From: Spirochaetia bacterium
GTDB lineage: Bacteria > Spirochaetota > Spirochaetia > Treponematales > Breznakiellaceae
DNA: 37,810 nt
Direction: 5' to 3'
NCBI GenBank assembly: GCA_026002265.1
Contig: BOBG01000007.1
Span: forward strand, 1-37,810
The translations under genes and the position numbers were made by a program. The notes below the pieces were generated by a model that saw only the letters and a list, made by a program, of their open reading frames with translations, did not search any database and was not told where the DNA came from. Shown here piece after piece: positions 15,175 to 23,685 of the stretch; position 1 is the stretch's first letter; each line of letters starts with the position of its first letter.

Positions 15175-16345
15175 TTTTTGAAACGGTGATAGCAATATCT
15201 TTAAAAGTAAAGCGCTCGCCTTTTTCCGTAAGATGTCCGGCCTGCTCAATAATCCATCCGGCAATGCTGATGCGTTCAGAATTTTCCCGGTCCAACCCAA
15301 ACAACGCAAGCATTTCCCCAAAACTAAAACTGCCGTTTATCCGGTAGGTGCGGTCATCAATCCGGGTAACATACTCGGTAATATCGTCATGTTCGTCCCA
15401 TATTTCACCGACTAATTCTTCAACAATATCTTCCACAGTAACGATTCCGACTGTACCGCCGAATTCATCAATAATCACAGCAAGTTGGGATTGTTTCTTT
15501 TGAAGCAGTTTTAAAAGCGGGGCAATTTTCATGGATTCACTGATGCAGACGGCCGGTTTCATGGCATCTCGTACATCCTTTGTCCAGAAAAAATCTTTGA
15601 GCAATAGTACGCCGATGATCCGGTCGATGGAATTTTCGTAGACCGGAAGCCGTGAAAAGCCGGTTTCGCGGAATTTTTTTTCAATTAGTTCGACTGGGGC
15701 GTCTGCTGCGATTGCCTCCATGTCTATCCGGGGAGTGCAGATGGATCCGGCGTTTACCTCATCGAACGCGATTGTCCGCTGGATCATACGCTCTTCACGC
15801 TCGTTTATGCCCCCGTCCTGCCGGGCTTCTTTTACAAAGGTTAAAAGTTCGGCTTCTGTGATTGAACGGTCGCTTTTTACCCGGAAAATGCCTATAATTA
15901 ATGTCCGCCACAATCCGGCTAAAAAGTTGAAGGGCCGGAAGATAAACATAAAAAAACGGACAATATAAGCGGAGTGTAAGGCGAATTGTTCTGGGGATTC
16001 TTTGGCAAGTGTTTTTGGTGTAATTTCTCCGATAATTAATATCAGAATAGTCATTACAACTGTTGCAGCTCCCGCGCCTGCGTCCCCAAAAAGGCTGATA
16101 AAAAGTACTGTACAAAGTGCGGAGGAGCCGATGTTTACGATGTTGTTGCCGATAAGAACTGTGGAGAGAAACCGGTCATAATGCTCAATGACTGCAAGCA
16201 CAAGTATGGCTTTTTTGTTTCCCTGCGCGGCCATGTTCTTGATTTTTATACGGTTGAGCGAGGAAAAAGAGGTTTCCGATGCCGAGAAAAAAGCCGAAAA
16301 AACCAATAAAAAGCCCAGTGAAATAAATGATATTGTTGTGTTCAT
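15119..16345 (-). CDS. CNNM/CBS/CorC-type membrane protein (TlyC-like)
   Basis: Membrane protein of the CorC/HlyC/TlyC group, whose members are linked to magnesium or cobalt efflux; older spirochaete annotations call them hemolysins. It has 408 residues: a DUF21/CNNM membrane domain at about 1-180 (FFSASETSFSSLNRI, IGNNIVNI, IIGEITPKTLAKE), a CBS pair at about 200-320 (ICTPRIDMEAI, FSRLPVYENSIDRIIGVLLLKD, LAVIIDEFGGTVGIVTVEDIVEELVGEI), and a CorC/HlyC C-terminal domain. No Shine-Dalgarno precedes the ATG; instead a perfect 8-bp hairpin ends 3 nt before it (16349-16368). It is convergent with and overlaps the pseudouridine synthase. Confidence 0.9.
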   Translation of the reverse strand: MNTTISFISLGFLLVFSAFFSASETSFSSLNRIKIKNMAAQGNKKAILVLAVIEHYDRFLSTVLIGNNIVNIGSSALCTVLFISLFGDAGAGAATVVMTILILIIGEITPKTLAKESPEQFALHSAYIVRFFMFIFRPFNFLAGLWRTLIIGIFRVKSDRSITEAELLTFVKEARQDGGINEREERMIQRTIAFDEVNAGSICTPRIDMEAIAADAPVELIEKKFRETGFSRLPVYENSIDRIIGVLLLKDFFWTKDVRDAMKPAVCISESMKIAPLLKLLQKKQSQLAVIIDEFGGTVGIVTVEDIVEELVGEIWDEHDDITEYVTRIDDRTYRINGSFSFGEMLALFGLDRENSERISIAGWIIEQAGHLTEKGERFTFKDIAITVSKIKQHRILEVYVHQEPAAQ

Positions 16346-16348
16346 AGT

Positions 16349-16368
16349 ACGGCCGGAAAACCGGCCGT
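16349..16368. other. GC hairpin directly before the CorC/TlyC start codon
   Basis: ACGGCCGG and CCGGCCGT form an 8-bp stem with a 4-nt loop. On the plus strand a T6 run follows, as in an intrinsic terminator, but no plus-strand gene ends here. On the minus strand it lies where a ribosome-binding site should be. Confidence 0.75.
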
Positions 16369-16393
16369 TTTTTAGTTTATTCTAATTTGCTTT

Positions 16394-18094
16394 TTAGGAC
16401 AAGGCTTTCACTTTAGCTTTGAGTGCAACAGTCCAGCCGGTTGTACTTTCGTTAGCACTTTGATACGCATTCACTGCCGCAGCATCCGGAACATAAATAT
16501 CCGGCAATGGATTGACATTTTCAAATACCGCAGCTTTAAGGTTCGGCGGAGTTGCACCGAGTGTTAAAGTAGTAATTCCGGATCCTTTAAGTGCCCGGAT
16601 TCCTAGAGAACTAATATGAGGTATTACCAGCGTTTTAAGTGCAGTACATCCATTAAAAATATGATTTCCAATTGCACTAACTTCTGGTATATAAACAGAA
16701 CTCAATGCACTACATCCGTAAAATACTCCATCAGGCCCACTCTCGCTATTGTACTCTATTACCTGAACTACCGGAAAATACACTGATTTGAGTGCGGTGC
16801 ATTTAGAAAATGCTTCGGATTTTATTGTGATAACATGAGATCCTTCTACTGATACCAAATTGTTGCATTCTTTGAAGCGGCCATTATTTATTAGAGTGAC
16901 CGTATCCGGAAAAACAAGCGAAACAATATATTTCATATTCGGATCTGTACTTATAACTGCATTTCCGATATCTGCTCCGGTGCAGCCGGTTAAATCAAGT
17001 GCCACATACCGGTTTAAAACCCCATACAAATTTTGGAGTTCAGATTTTTTTGATACATCCACCCCGGTTATTTTCACTTTGTAGGGTTCTGCCGCGGTAT
17101 TTTCCGGTTGTGCATTAAGATACGATGCCAGCGATGTGATACTGGAAAAGGTAGCAGATTCGACTGTTGTAATTTCCGGCAGCTTAAGTGACACAACTCT
17201 TTGTGTATCCGGTAGAATGAGCGGCGGGAATATATTCCGGGTACAGTCGCTCAAATCCAATGTAATATACCGGCTAAGCTCTCCAAAAATCTGCTGCAAA
17301 GTGCCGGTTGACAGATCAATTGCCGTCACTATAACAGGATATGGTGATTCAACGGTATTTTCCGGTTGGTCGTCAAGATAATTTTTTAACTCACCGGCAG
17401 TGTCTGCGGGATCAATTTCCTTTGGTACCGGAACTCCATCTGTATCAAAGGAATAAAGGGGAGCTGCCGTCGTTTGTCCTGGATAAATATGAATAATATC
17501 CCGTAGACCTGTATGAAGATACGCATTCTCAAGCCGAATTTCCATAAGATAATAGCCGGAATTTAATTCAATCGTACCAATTACAGTATCAAGGAGATTA
17601 ATTTCTTCTGCCGGTACAAAAATCCCGGATTCCAAATACGATAGCGAAAGAGTTGCAGATTGCAGGTTTTTTGGAATAGCCACCTTGTAGGAAAAAGTAC
17701 CGGTGCCTGTCATTACCGGTGCAAGTACAATATCTGCATAGACGTTTTTACCTGCATCGACTTTAATGTGGCTACTGCCTTCAGCTAAGGGTTCGCCTCC
17801 ATCTGTTTCCTCATAAGCAGTTACAATAACGGTCCACGTTCCCGGTGCCACCGGAATATTCATTTCAATTCCATGAGTCACTGTTACCGGTTCCATTACA
17901 GCGGCATCTTCTTGTCTGACAAGATTCAATTCGTAACGGCTAAAGCTAAGATCCGGATACAATGTCCGTACGTTATTGTGTCTGATACGGATTGTGAGAA
18001 TGCCGGTAGACGCTGTTTCCGTATTTTCGTAACTTAACGGGTTAGAACAGGAAATAAATAGTAGCACTGCAAAAAATGCCAAAATGTTTTTCAT
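16394..18094 (-). CDS. Lipoprotein with duplicated modules and leucine-rich repeats (BspA-like)
   Basis: Predicted surface lipoprotein of unknown ligand, 566 residues. ATG 18094 is chosen over an upstream ATG because GAAGGAG lies just ahead and the start follows the upstream stop by one base. The signal sequence ends in LLFISC, with Cys16 as lipidation site. After two beta-rich, Ig-like stretches come two copies of one module (about 240-290 and 325-375): YLDDQPENT...PYPVIVTAIDLSTGTLQQIFG...RYITLDLSDC, and YLNAQPENT...PYKVKITGVDVSKKSELQNLYG...RYVALDLTGC. The C-terminal part has LRR_5-type repeats (FKECNNLVSVEG, FSKCTALKSVYF, FYGCSALSSVYI, FNGCTALKTLVI). Such modular proteins are frequent in host- and gut-associated treponemes. 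Confidence 0.85.
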   Translation of the reverse strand: MKNILAFFAVLLFISCSNPLSYENTETASTGILTIRIRHNNVRTLYPDLSFSRYELNLVRQEDAAVMEPVTVTHGIEMNIPVAPGTWTVIVTAYEETDGGEPLAEGSSHIKVDAGKNVYADIVLAPVMTGTGTFSYKVAIPKNLQSATLSLSYLESGIFVPAEEINLLDTVIGTIELNSGYYLMEIRLENAYLHTGLRDIIHIYPGQTTAAPLYSFDTDGVPVPKEIDPADTAGELKNYLDDQPENTVESPYPVIVTAIDLSTGTLQQIFGELSRYITLDLSDCTRNIFPPLILPDTQRVVSLKLPEITTVESATFSSITSLASYLNAQPENTAAEPYKVKITGVDVSKKSELQNLYGVLNRYVALDLTGCTGADIGNAVISTDPNMKYIVSLVFPDTVTLINNGRFKECNNLVSVEGSHVITIKSEAFSKCTALKSVYFPVVQVIEYNSESGPDGVFYGCSALSSVYIPEVSAIGNHIFNGCTALKTLVIPHISSLGIRALKGSGITTLTLGATPPNLKAAVFENVNPLPDIYVPDAAAVNAYQSANESTTGWTVALKAKVKALS

Positions 18095-18095
18095 C

Positions 18096-18491
18096 TTATA
18101 CTCCTTCAATAGTGATGGGAATTACTTTACTGCTATAAGGAATTCCATCTTTAAAACCAGTGATACAAAGCGTATGATCTTGTGTAATAAAGTTAGCTGC
18201 TGTAATAACGAAGGTTTCGCCAGCTGCTTCAATTCTTTTGCCGTCTATCCAACATTCGATCTGTGTGTAGCCGGGTGCATAAACCGTTACTGTCACTGTT
18301 TGAGGTTCACCTCTTTCCCGGAAAAACACAATTCCTGCTTCATCAATTCCGGTAAGCTCAATACTTTCTCCACCTGGCCACAGTACTCCAACGGCAACAT
18401 CGGCAACGAGATCCGTATCTTCCGGTACGGAACATCCGAAAAACAGCAGTCCGGCAATAAGCACCATGCCATTCACTACACTCAATTTCAT
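18096..18491 (-). CDS. Small lipoprotein, Ig-like fold
   Basis: Unknown function, 131 residues. The lipobox is LLFFGC, with Cys20 as lipidation site. The rest is beta-rich (QTVTVTVYAPGYTQIECWIDGK, ETFVITAANFITQDHTLCITGF) and suggests one or two small Ig-like domains. GAGGAGG precedes the ATG. It is the first gene of an operon with the large LRR lipoprotein, whose start follows this stop by one base. The pairing suggests both act together at the cell surface. Confidence 0.75.
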   Translation of the reverse strand: MKLSVVNGMVLIAGLLFFGCSVPEDTDLVADVAVGVLWPGGESIELTGIDEAGIVFFRERGEPQTVTVTVYAPGYTQIECWIDGKRIEAAGETFVITAANFITQDHTLCITGFKDGIPYSSKVIPITIEGV

Positions 18492-18670
18492 AAAAGCCTC
18501 CTCAAAATAAAGTACTTTAAATACGGAACAGAAGAGGCATTTTGATTCAGATTATGAGCAAATTTTTAAAAAATGTAGAATTTTTCTGGATCTATGGGAA
18601 AAGCGAAACCTTGAGAGATTTGTAAAATCCAAAGGAGCTAGTATCTCATTGTATCATAATACAATAATTG

Positions 18671-18683
18671 GGGGTCAGACCTC
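18671..18683 (-). repeat. Single RAYT-type motif (half of a decayed pair)
   Basis: GGGGTCAGACCTC. The sequence about 43 nt to the left (AGGAGCTAGTATCTC) looks like a decayed partner, and the AT-rich spacer remains. Confidence 0.65.
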
Positions 18684-18828
18684 TATCGAAATTTTCCTTT
18701 TAAGCTGAATCCGCTACAAACTTATTCAGCGATCAAAGGTATCCTGACAGATTCATGGGTTGGAAAGACGGATTCGATTCAGGTAAACCGGCTGTTTCAG
18801 GATTAATCACAGATTTTTTAACCTCCCG

Positions 18829-18857
18829 TTGACGTTTTTGCTTGAAAGGCATAGTGT
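18829..18857 (+). promoter_or_regulatory. Weak promoter candidate for larC
   Basis: TTGACG (18829-18834) and TAGTGT (18852-18857) with a 17-nt spacer, 60 nt before the start codon. The -10 match is poor. Confidence 0.35.
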
Positions 18858-18917
18858 GAATAACAGTAGTATGAAACTGCTAAACACTTCTGGAAATCTC
18901 AACAGGAAATAGGAAAA

Positions 18918-20186
18918 ATGAAAACACTGCATTTTGATTGTTTTGCCGGTATTGCCGGAGACATGGCGCTGGGGGCCTTTGTTGATCTTGGCATTGACCC
19001 GGATTCTTTGCGCGGCGAATTGGCTAAATTGGGCTTGGAAGGCTGGAATCTTGACTTTGTCCGTGATGAACGGTGCGGTATAAGTGGAACCCGCGCGGTT
19101 GTTGATATAGACGGCTCGCATGACCACGAAGCGCATGATGTGGAGGAACATGAGCATGATCCCCATGAACACGACCATCACGAAACGCATGAACACTATC
19201 ATAGTCACGAACATGCTCACCATCACTGGAGTGATATACGTGCATTGATACAGAATGCGTCCTTGTCGTCAGGTGCAAAAGCTCGGGCTTTGGCGATTTT
19301 CGGGAAGATAGCCGAAGCGGAGGCACAGGTGCATAACAAGCCGGTTGAGGAAGTTGCCTTTCACGAAGTCGGTGCCCTTGACTCGATCATCGACATTGTA
19401 GGAACAGCGGTGTGCCTCGATATACTTAAACCGGATAGAATAACATCCTCCACTATTGAACTCGGCGGCGGCACGGTGAAGTGCGCTCATGGAATTTTAC
19501 CGGTTCCCGCTCCTGCAACGCTGCTTTTGTGCAAGGGTTTGCCGGTAAAAACCGGTGGCTTTCAAAAGGAAATGACTACCCCCACGGGCGCGGGGATTCT
19601 TGCCGTGTGTGTTGACGAATTTATTGAAAGTGCGTCTTTTACTGAAATAAAAACAGGCTACGGCATCGGGACCCGTAAACTTGATAAGCCGAATGTACTG
19701 CGGGTTTCTCTCCGCGAAACTGCTTCGGAACAACGTACGGACGAGAGTGCTTTATGGGATAGTGAGACGTTGATACTCATTGAGACCAATATTGATGATA
19801 TGACCGGTGAAGCGCTGGGCTTTTTGATGGAGCGGCTTTTTGCTGCGGGCGCTTTAGATGTAACATTTAGCCCATGCACGATGAAAAAGTCACGTCCGGC
19901 AGTAATTGTTTCCGCACTCTGTTCTCAAAAAATACTCGATGCAGTGCGGCTGGTGCTGTTTACACATTCAACCGCAATTGGTTTCCGTGAACAACAAGTA
20001 AACCGGCTCTCTTTGCGCCGAAAAATCGAAACAGAGCAGACAGTAGTGGGTACGGTACGGCAGAAAACTGTATTTTTAGGTGAAAAAGCACTACGTTCAA
20101 AGACAGAATTCGATGATAGGGCGCGGATTGCGCTTGAAAAAGACATCTCACTTGCCGAAGCAGAACGCTTAATCAATGAAAAGTGA
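18918..20186 (+). CDS. larC: Nickel insertion protein LarC (nickel-pincer cofactor synthesis)
   Basis: CTP-dependent cyclometallase that puts nickel into the pyridinium-3,5-bisthiocarboxylate mononucleotide made by LarB and LarE, completing the cofactor of lactate racemase and related enzymes. It has 422 residues in one continuous frame. Visible are LHFDCFAGIAGDM at the N-terminus, a histidine-rich loop with 17 His between residues 68 and 103 (probable nickel store or donor), VAFHEVGALDSIIDIVG, PVPAPATLLLCKG, EMTTPTGAGIL, and ETNIDDMTGEALGFLMERL plus CTMKKSRP in the C-terminal half. In Lactobacillus plantarum the two halves are joined by a programmed frameshift; here none is needed. larA, larB and larE are not in the window. 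Confidence 0.93.
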   Translation: MKTLHFDCFAGIAGDMALGAFVDLGIDPDSLRGELAKLGLEGWNLDFVRDERCGISGTRAVVDIDGSHDHEAHDVEEHEHDPHEHDHHETHEHYHSHEHAHHHWSDIRALIQNASLSSGAKARALAIFGKIAEAEAQVHNKPVEEVAFHEVGALDSIIDIVGTAVCLDILKPDRITSSTIELGGGTVKCAHGILPVPAPATLLLCKGLPVKTGGFQKEMTTPTGAGILAVCVDEFIESASFTEIKTGYGIGTRKLDKPNVLRVSLRETASEQRTDESALWDSETLILIETNIDDMTGEALGFLMERLFAAGALDVTFSPCTMKKSRPAVIVSALCSQKILDAVRLVLFTHSTAIGFREQQVNRLSLRRKIETEQTVVGTVRQKTVFLGEKALRSKTEFDDRARIALEKDISLAEAERLINEK

Positions 20187-20371
20187 TATTCCTCAATATT
20201 TTTGGGATATGTTCTAACAATTTTGGGATATGTCCCCGATAACATGGGACACGTCCTCCCGACCGCAGGATATGTTCCTGATCTATTGGGACATGTCCCC
20301 GATGATTCAAAGCATGTCCTGACAGTCTCGGAACATTCCCTGAATGCATGAGGACAGATTCCGAATCAAGC
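20183..20371. repeat. Degenerate tandem array, nine 21-nt units
   Basis: Unit starts fall at 20183, 20204, 20225, 20246, 20267, 20288, 20309, 20330 and 20351, an unbroken 21-nt period. The common core is GGGAYATGTCCCCGAT; in the fifth unit GGGACATGTCCC is a perfect palindrome. The first unit overlaps the larC stop codon. Units have drifted in sequence but show no length change. Confidence 0.8.
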
Positions 20372-20422
20372 ATAGTGGCGGCTGAATATTGATCGGCGTA
20401 TATCCGGCACTGATTAGCACTA

Positions 20423-20451
20423 TTGACAAGAATAGTAAAACAATTTAAAAT
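20423..20451 (+). promoter_or_regulatory. Sigma-70 promoter of the TPR gene
   Basis: TTGACA (20423-20428), a 17-nt spacer and TAAAAT (20446-20451), followed by AAGGAGG before the ATG at 20477. Confidence 0.75.
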
Positions 20452-20476
20452 TTGAATATTAAACAAGGAGGTCAAA

Positions 20477-22465
20477 ATGACTTGCGAAGAATTATATAGT
20501 AGTGGAATTGGAGCATATGAAGAAAAAGACTATGAGCAGGCTATAATCTATTTTACCCAAGCGATAGCGATTAGATCTGATTTTACCGATGCCTATTACC
20601 ATCGCGCTCTTGCTTACGTTGAGTGTGGTATTGTTTCTGGTGCAAAAGGTCTAGATCATAATATGAAAGAGAAATATACTCTCGCTATAGCAGACCTGAC
20701 TCAAGTGATTAAATTTAACCCCAATCATAGCGATGCCTATTACCGTCGCGGTTCTATGAACAAGGAATTAGGAAATGACGATGACGCTATAGCAGACTGG
20801 ACTCAAGCCGTCCACCTTAATCCCGATTTTATAGAAACTTATTTATTCCGTTGTGATCTCTATTATGAAAAAGGGTATTATGAGCTCGCAAAAGAAGATT
20901 TTGCTCAAATGGTCCGTATTGATCCAGAATATGCCAATGTATATACCTCTCGTGGTGGTGACTATTACCAAGCAGGTAATTATGAGCAAGCCCTAGGTAA
21001 TTATGAGCTTGTCCTAGGTTTTTATAGGCAAGCCTTTACCGAATTCACAAAGGCAATCTTCTTTAATCCTGATGATACAGAGGCTTATGTGGGACGCGCT
21101 CTTGTTTATGGTAAACAAGGAAAATATGATCGTTCCGTTGCGAATTGCGATGAAGCTTTGCGTTTAAATCCGGATCATCCTTTTGTTTCAGATATACGCC
21201 AAAAATCAATAGAGAATCTCTATTGTATACCTGCCTATGAATATTTTCAGAATCGTGCATATGATCGTGCCATTGAATATTATTCTGAAGCAATCAAGCT
21301 TGATCCTACTTTGTTCAAAGCTTATGTGGAGCGTGGTGGTAGCTTTGCTATGTTAGGTAAATTAAAAGACGCAACTGCAGATCTCGATGAGGCACTAAAG
21401 ATAAAACCGAATGATAAAGATATAGAGCATCTCCGTCAAAAGCTGATCGGGGGCAAAAGCAAAGAGGATTCACTTATCAGAGATGATTTGAATCTTAGTG
21501 CGGAAGATTATTTTAACCGTGCTCTTGATTATATAAGTCAAGATAATATAGATATGGCTCTTGAAAACTTTAATAAAGCCATTAATGCTAGAGCAGATTT
21601 TGACAATGCTTATGCATATCGTGCAGGGATTTATATTGATTTAGGTAAGTTAGATGAAGCAATTGCTGATGCTAATGAATGTTTGCGTTTGAATCCCAAG
21701 AATTATCGTGGTTATACCAGCAGGGGAGAAGCATTTCAAATGAAAAATGAGACAGATCAGGCATTATCTGATTATAACCATGCAATATTGCTTGCTCCTA
21801 ACGATCCATCTGCCTATGTTTTGAGAGGCCAATGGTATAAAAGTCAAGGAAACCCCAAATCTGCTATTAGAGAATATAATAAAGCTTTATCTTTATCCCC
21901 GTCTGATGCTTGGGCCTATTATAATCGTGGAATAGCATTTGAAATGCAAGGAAATTTTAACCAGGCTTATGCAGATTATACAAAAGCAATAACAATATTT
22001 CCTTCGAGGTACATGTTTTATTGTACCCGTGGGACATTGCTTCGCAATCATGATATGCTCACCGAAGCTATTGATGATTATTTTCGATCACTAGATATTA
22101 ATCCCAACTTTATAGATGCTTTATTAGATAGAAGTGTAGCTTTTAGGTTAAAAGGTAAGTATCAACGGTCAATAGATGATTGTAATGAAGTTTTGCAACT
22201 TGAACCAAACAATATAGATGCTTTATTAAACCGTAGCGGGAGTTTAATGGCAATTCGGAAATATGATTTGGCATTCGATGATTGTAATAAAGTTTTGCAA
22301 CTTGAACCAAACAATATCGGAGCATACAATAATCGTGCGATCATTTATGAAGAAATAGGCGAATATGATAAAGCGCGTGAAAATTATCAGTATGCATTAA
22401 GAATTGATCCTAATAACCAAAGGCTTCGTGCCAATTTAGATGATCTAAATAAAAAAATACAATAG
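20477..22465 (+). CDS. Tetratricopeptide-repeat protein
   Basis: Cytoplasmic scaffold-type protein of 662 residues made almost entirely of TPR motifs (34-residue helix pairs such as AYYNRGIAFEMQGNFNQAYADYTKAI). No signal peptide, membrane segment or extra catalytic domain is visible, so its role and partners are unknown. The last repeats contain a recent duplication: nt 22175 onward and 22277 onward match for over 40 bases with few changes, offset by 102 nt, exactly one TPR. Base use differs from the neighbours: more A/T, and I find only one CCGG in about 2 kb against about eleven in the shorter larC next door, which suggests lateral origin. It has its own promoter and a strong terminator. 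Confidence 0.9.
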   Translation: MTCEELYSSGIGAYEEKDYEQAIIYFTQAIAIRSDFTDAYYHRALAYVECGIVSGAKGLDHNMKEKYTLAIADLTQVIKFNPNHSDAYYRRGSMNKELGNDDDAIADWTQAVHLNPDFIETYLFRCDLYYEKGYYELAKEDFAQMVRIDPEYANVYTSRGGDYYQAGNYEQALGNYELVLGFYRQAFTEFTKAIFFNPDDTEAYVGRALVYGKQGKYDRSVANCDEALRLNPDHPFVSDIRQKSIENLYCIPAYEYFQNRAYDRAIEYYSEAIKLDPTLFKAYVERGGSFAMLGKLKDATADLDEALKIKPNDKDIEHLRQKLIGGKSKEDSLIRDDLNLSAEDYFNRALDYISQDNIDMALENFNKAINARADFDNAYAYRAGIYIDLGKLDEAIADANECLRLNPKNYRGYTSRGEAFQMKNETDQALSDYNHAILLAPNDPSAYVLRGQWYKSQGNPKSAIREYNKALSLSPSDAWAYYNRGIAFEMQGNFNQAYADYTKAITIFPSRYMFYCTRGTLLRNHDMLTEAIDDYFRSLDINPNFIDALLDRSVAFRLKGKYQRSIDDCNEVLQLEPNNIDALLNRSGSLMAIRKYDLAFDDCNKVLQLEPNNIGAYNNRAIIYEEIGEYDKARENYQYALRIDPNNQRLRANLDDLNKKIQ

Positions 22466-22540
22466 ACTGTTGACAGTCGGAATGATAGATGTATTCAGTA
22501 GCAAAAGTTTCCTCATCGATTATGTTTCCCGCAAAGTATG

Positions 22541-22571
22541 GCGTTCCCTTATCAATTAAGGGAACGTTTTT
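22541..22571 (+). terminator. Rho-independent terminator of the TPR gene
   Basis: CGTTCCCTT (22542-22550) pairs with AAGGGAACG (22558-22566) around a 7-nt loop, followed by a T5 run. Confidence 0.88.
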
Positions 22572-22590
22572 AATAAATTCGTGATATTAA

Positions 22591-23661
22591 CTATCTGCTC
22601 GTGACATAAGTGTTGAGCGGCTTGACCCGGTATTCATTGACCGGCATCTTTTCCGTAGTTATATAACCGGGCGGAGCATCAATAAGCTGGGGCAACCGGT
22701 TCACAATTGTAGCACACGTCAATTCCACAGTCGGCGGCTGGTTGACGACAAGAGTAACTTCCGGTTCCCCGTAGATGGTCCATTCATTGGTATCAAATTC
22801 TTCCGGAGTATAGACTTTACCAATACATTCGGTTTCCAGTGTAATGCCTTCAGCCGTTTCAGTGGTGACAATTGCCGACATGCCGGTGACGCCTCCGGAT
22901 TGTATCGTCATGTCAAGAGTTGAGGAATGGAGATCAACCGGAGTAATATGCGGGATACATTTTTGAACTTGCGAAATAACCGTCAGACCCAATTTGCTGC
23001 AAAGCCACCCATTTTGATTCCACATATACGAGGGAATGTACGCACCTTTTTCAACAAGCGCCTTGATTTCGTCAGACGAAAGCTTGTTGTAATTTCCGAT
23101 CTGCTTTTCAAATTCCGCAACACTCAGCCCTGCACCGTGTCCCTCTGCGAGCGCAATGCCGTAATCTTCGACATTATAACTGCTGCTTCCCTTAATTTTG
23201 GTTATTTTATGGATAGAACCGGCCAGAGTGCTGATAAGAGTCCCCCAGTACATATCCGGATACCCGCACCCGCAGAGCGTGATGCCGCCTTTTTTTGCGT
23301 GAGCATCAAGTTCCGCAGTGAGATCCGGCGAAGAATTCCAAGGATAGAGCGCTTCTTCGCAGGTTGCAATCGCATTGACGCTATTTTCTGCACAAATCGT
23401 GAAAATTTCTTTTAATTCCGCAACAGTACTCCGGGTCGCAATGATGCAGACGTCCGGTTTTAGTTTTTTGAGAATCGCCGATGCATCCTTTGCATCAGAA
23501 ATCTTGACACCCTGTGCCGGAGCTGCAACATCTTTACCGATCACTGCCGGATTCATATCAAATGCAGCCACCAGTTCCGCACCTTTTTCAATTGCATACC
23601 GGATAAGCCATTTGCTCATCTTTCCGCACCCATACTGAACAAAGCGAATCTTTTGTTCCAT
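22591..23661 (-). CDS. 2,4-diaminopentanoate dehydrogenase-like oxidoreductase
   Basis: NAD(P)-dependent amine dehydrogenase of the dihydrodipicolinate-reductase-like fold, 356 residues. The N-terminus has a nucleotide-binding pattern (FVQYGCGKMSKWLIRYA). KKLKPDVCIIATRST, the CEEALYPW region and SSSYNVEDYGIALAEGHGAGL recall 2,4-diaminopentanoate dehydrogenases, which act in ornithine fermentation; I am moderately sure. An alternative is another member of the same reductase family with a different amine substrate. AGGAG lies before the ATG. None of the other ornithine-degradation genes (oraS/oraE, ortAB) is nearby. An inverted repeat (23686-23743) lies in the promoter region. Confidence 0.65.
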   Translation of the reverse strand: MEQKIRFVQYGCGKMSKWLIRYAIEKGAELVAAFDMNPAVIGKDVAAPAQGVKISDAKDASAILKKLKPDVCIIATRSTVAELKEIFTICAENSVNAIATCEEALYPWNSSPDLTAELDAHAKKGGITLCGCGYPDMYWGTLISTLAGSIHKITKIKGSSSYNVEDYGIALAEGHGAGLSVAEFEKQIGNYNKLSSDEIKALVEKGAYIPSYMWNQNGWLCSKLGLTVISQVQKCIPHITPVDLHSSTLDMTIQSGGVTGMSAIVTTETAEGITLETECIGKVYTPEEFDTNEWTIYGEPEVTLVVNQPPTVELTCATIVNRLPQLIDAPPGYITTEKMPVNEYRVKPLNTYVTSR

Positions 23662-23685
23662 GTAAATCTCCTTTTAAAATACGGT

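Larger units (their letters stand above)
18492..18917. other. Divergent gap between lipoprotein operon and larC
   Basis: About 426 nt without a gene. Contains a single repeat motif (18671-18683) with decayed spacer to its left, a TTGTAT/ATACAA hairpin (18649-18664), a perfect 7-bp inverted repeat GCTGAAT/ATTCAGC (18704-18730) and a weak promoter for larC. Confidence 0.55.

Noticed and set aside
20183..20371. CRISPR array
   Set aside because: Period is 21 nt with no conserved repeat plus unique spacer pattern and no cas genes; the same holds for 36771-37002.
20173..20475. 100-codon minus-strand frame with heptads like RGHVPID and LEHIPKI
   Set aside because: It starts with TTG inside the ribosome-binding region of the TPR gene, has no Shine-Dalgarno, and its pattern follows from the 21-nt DNA period. 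The comparable array at 36771 is not open. Kept as an array, not as a gene.
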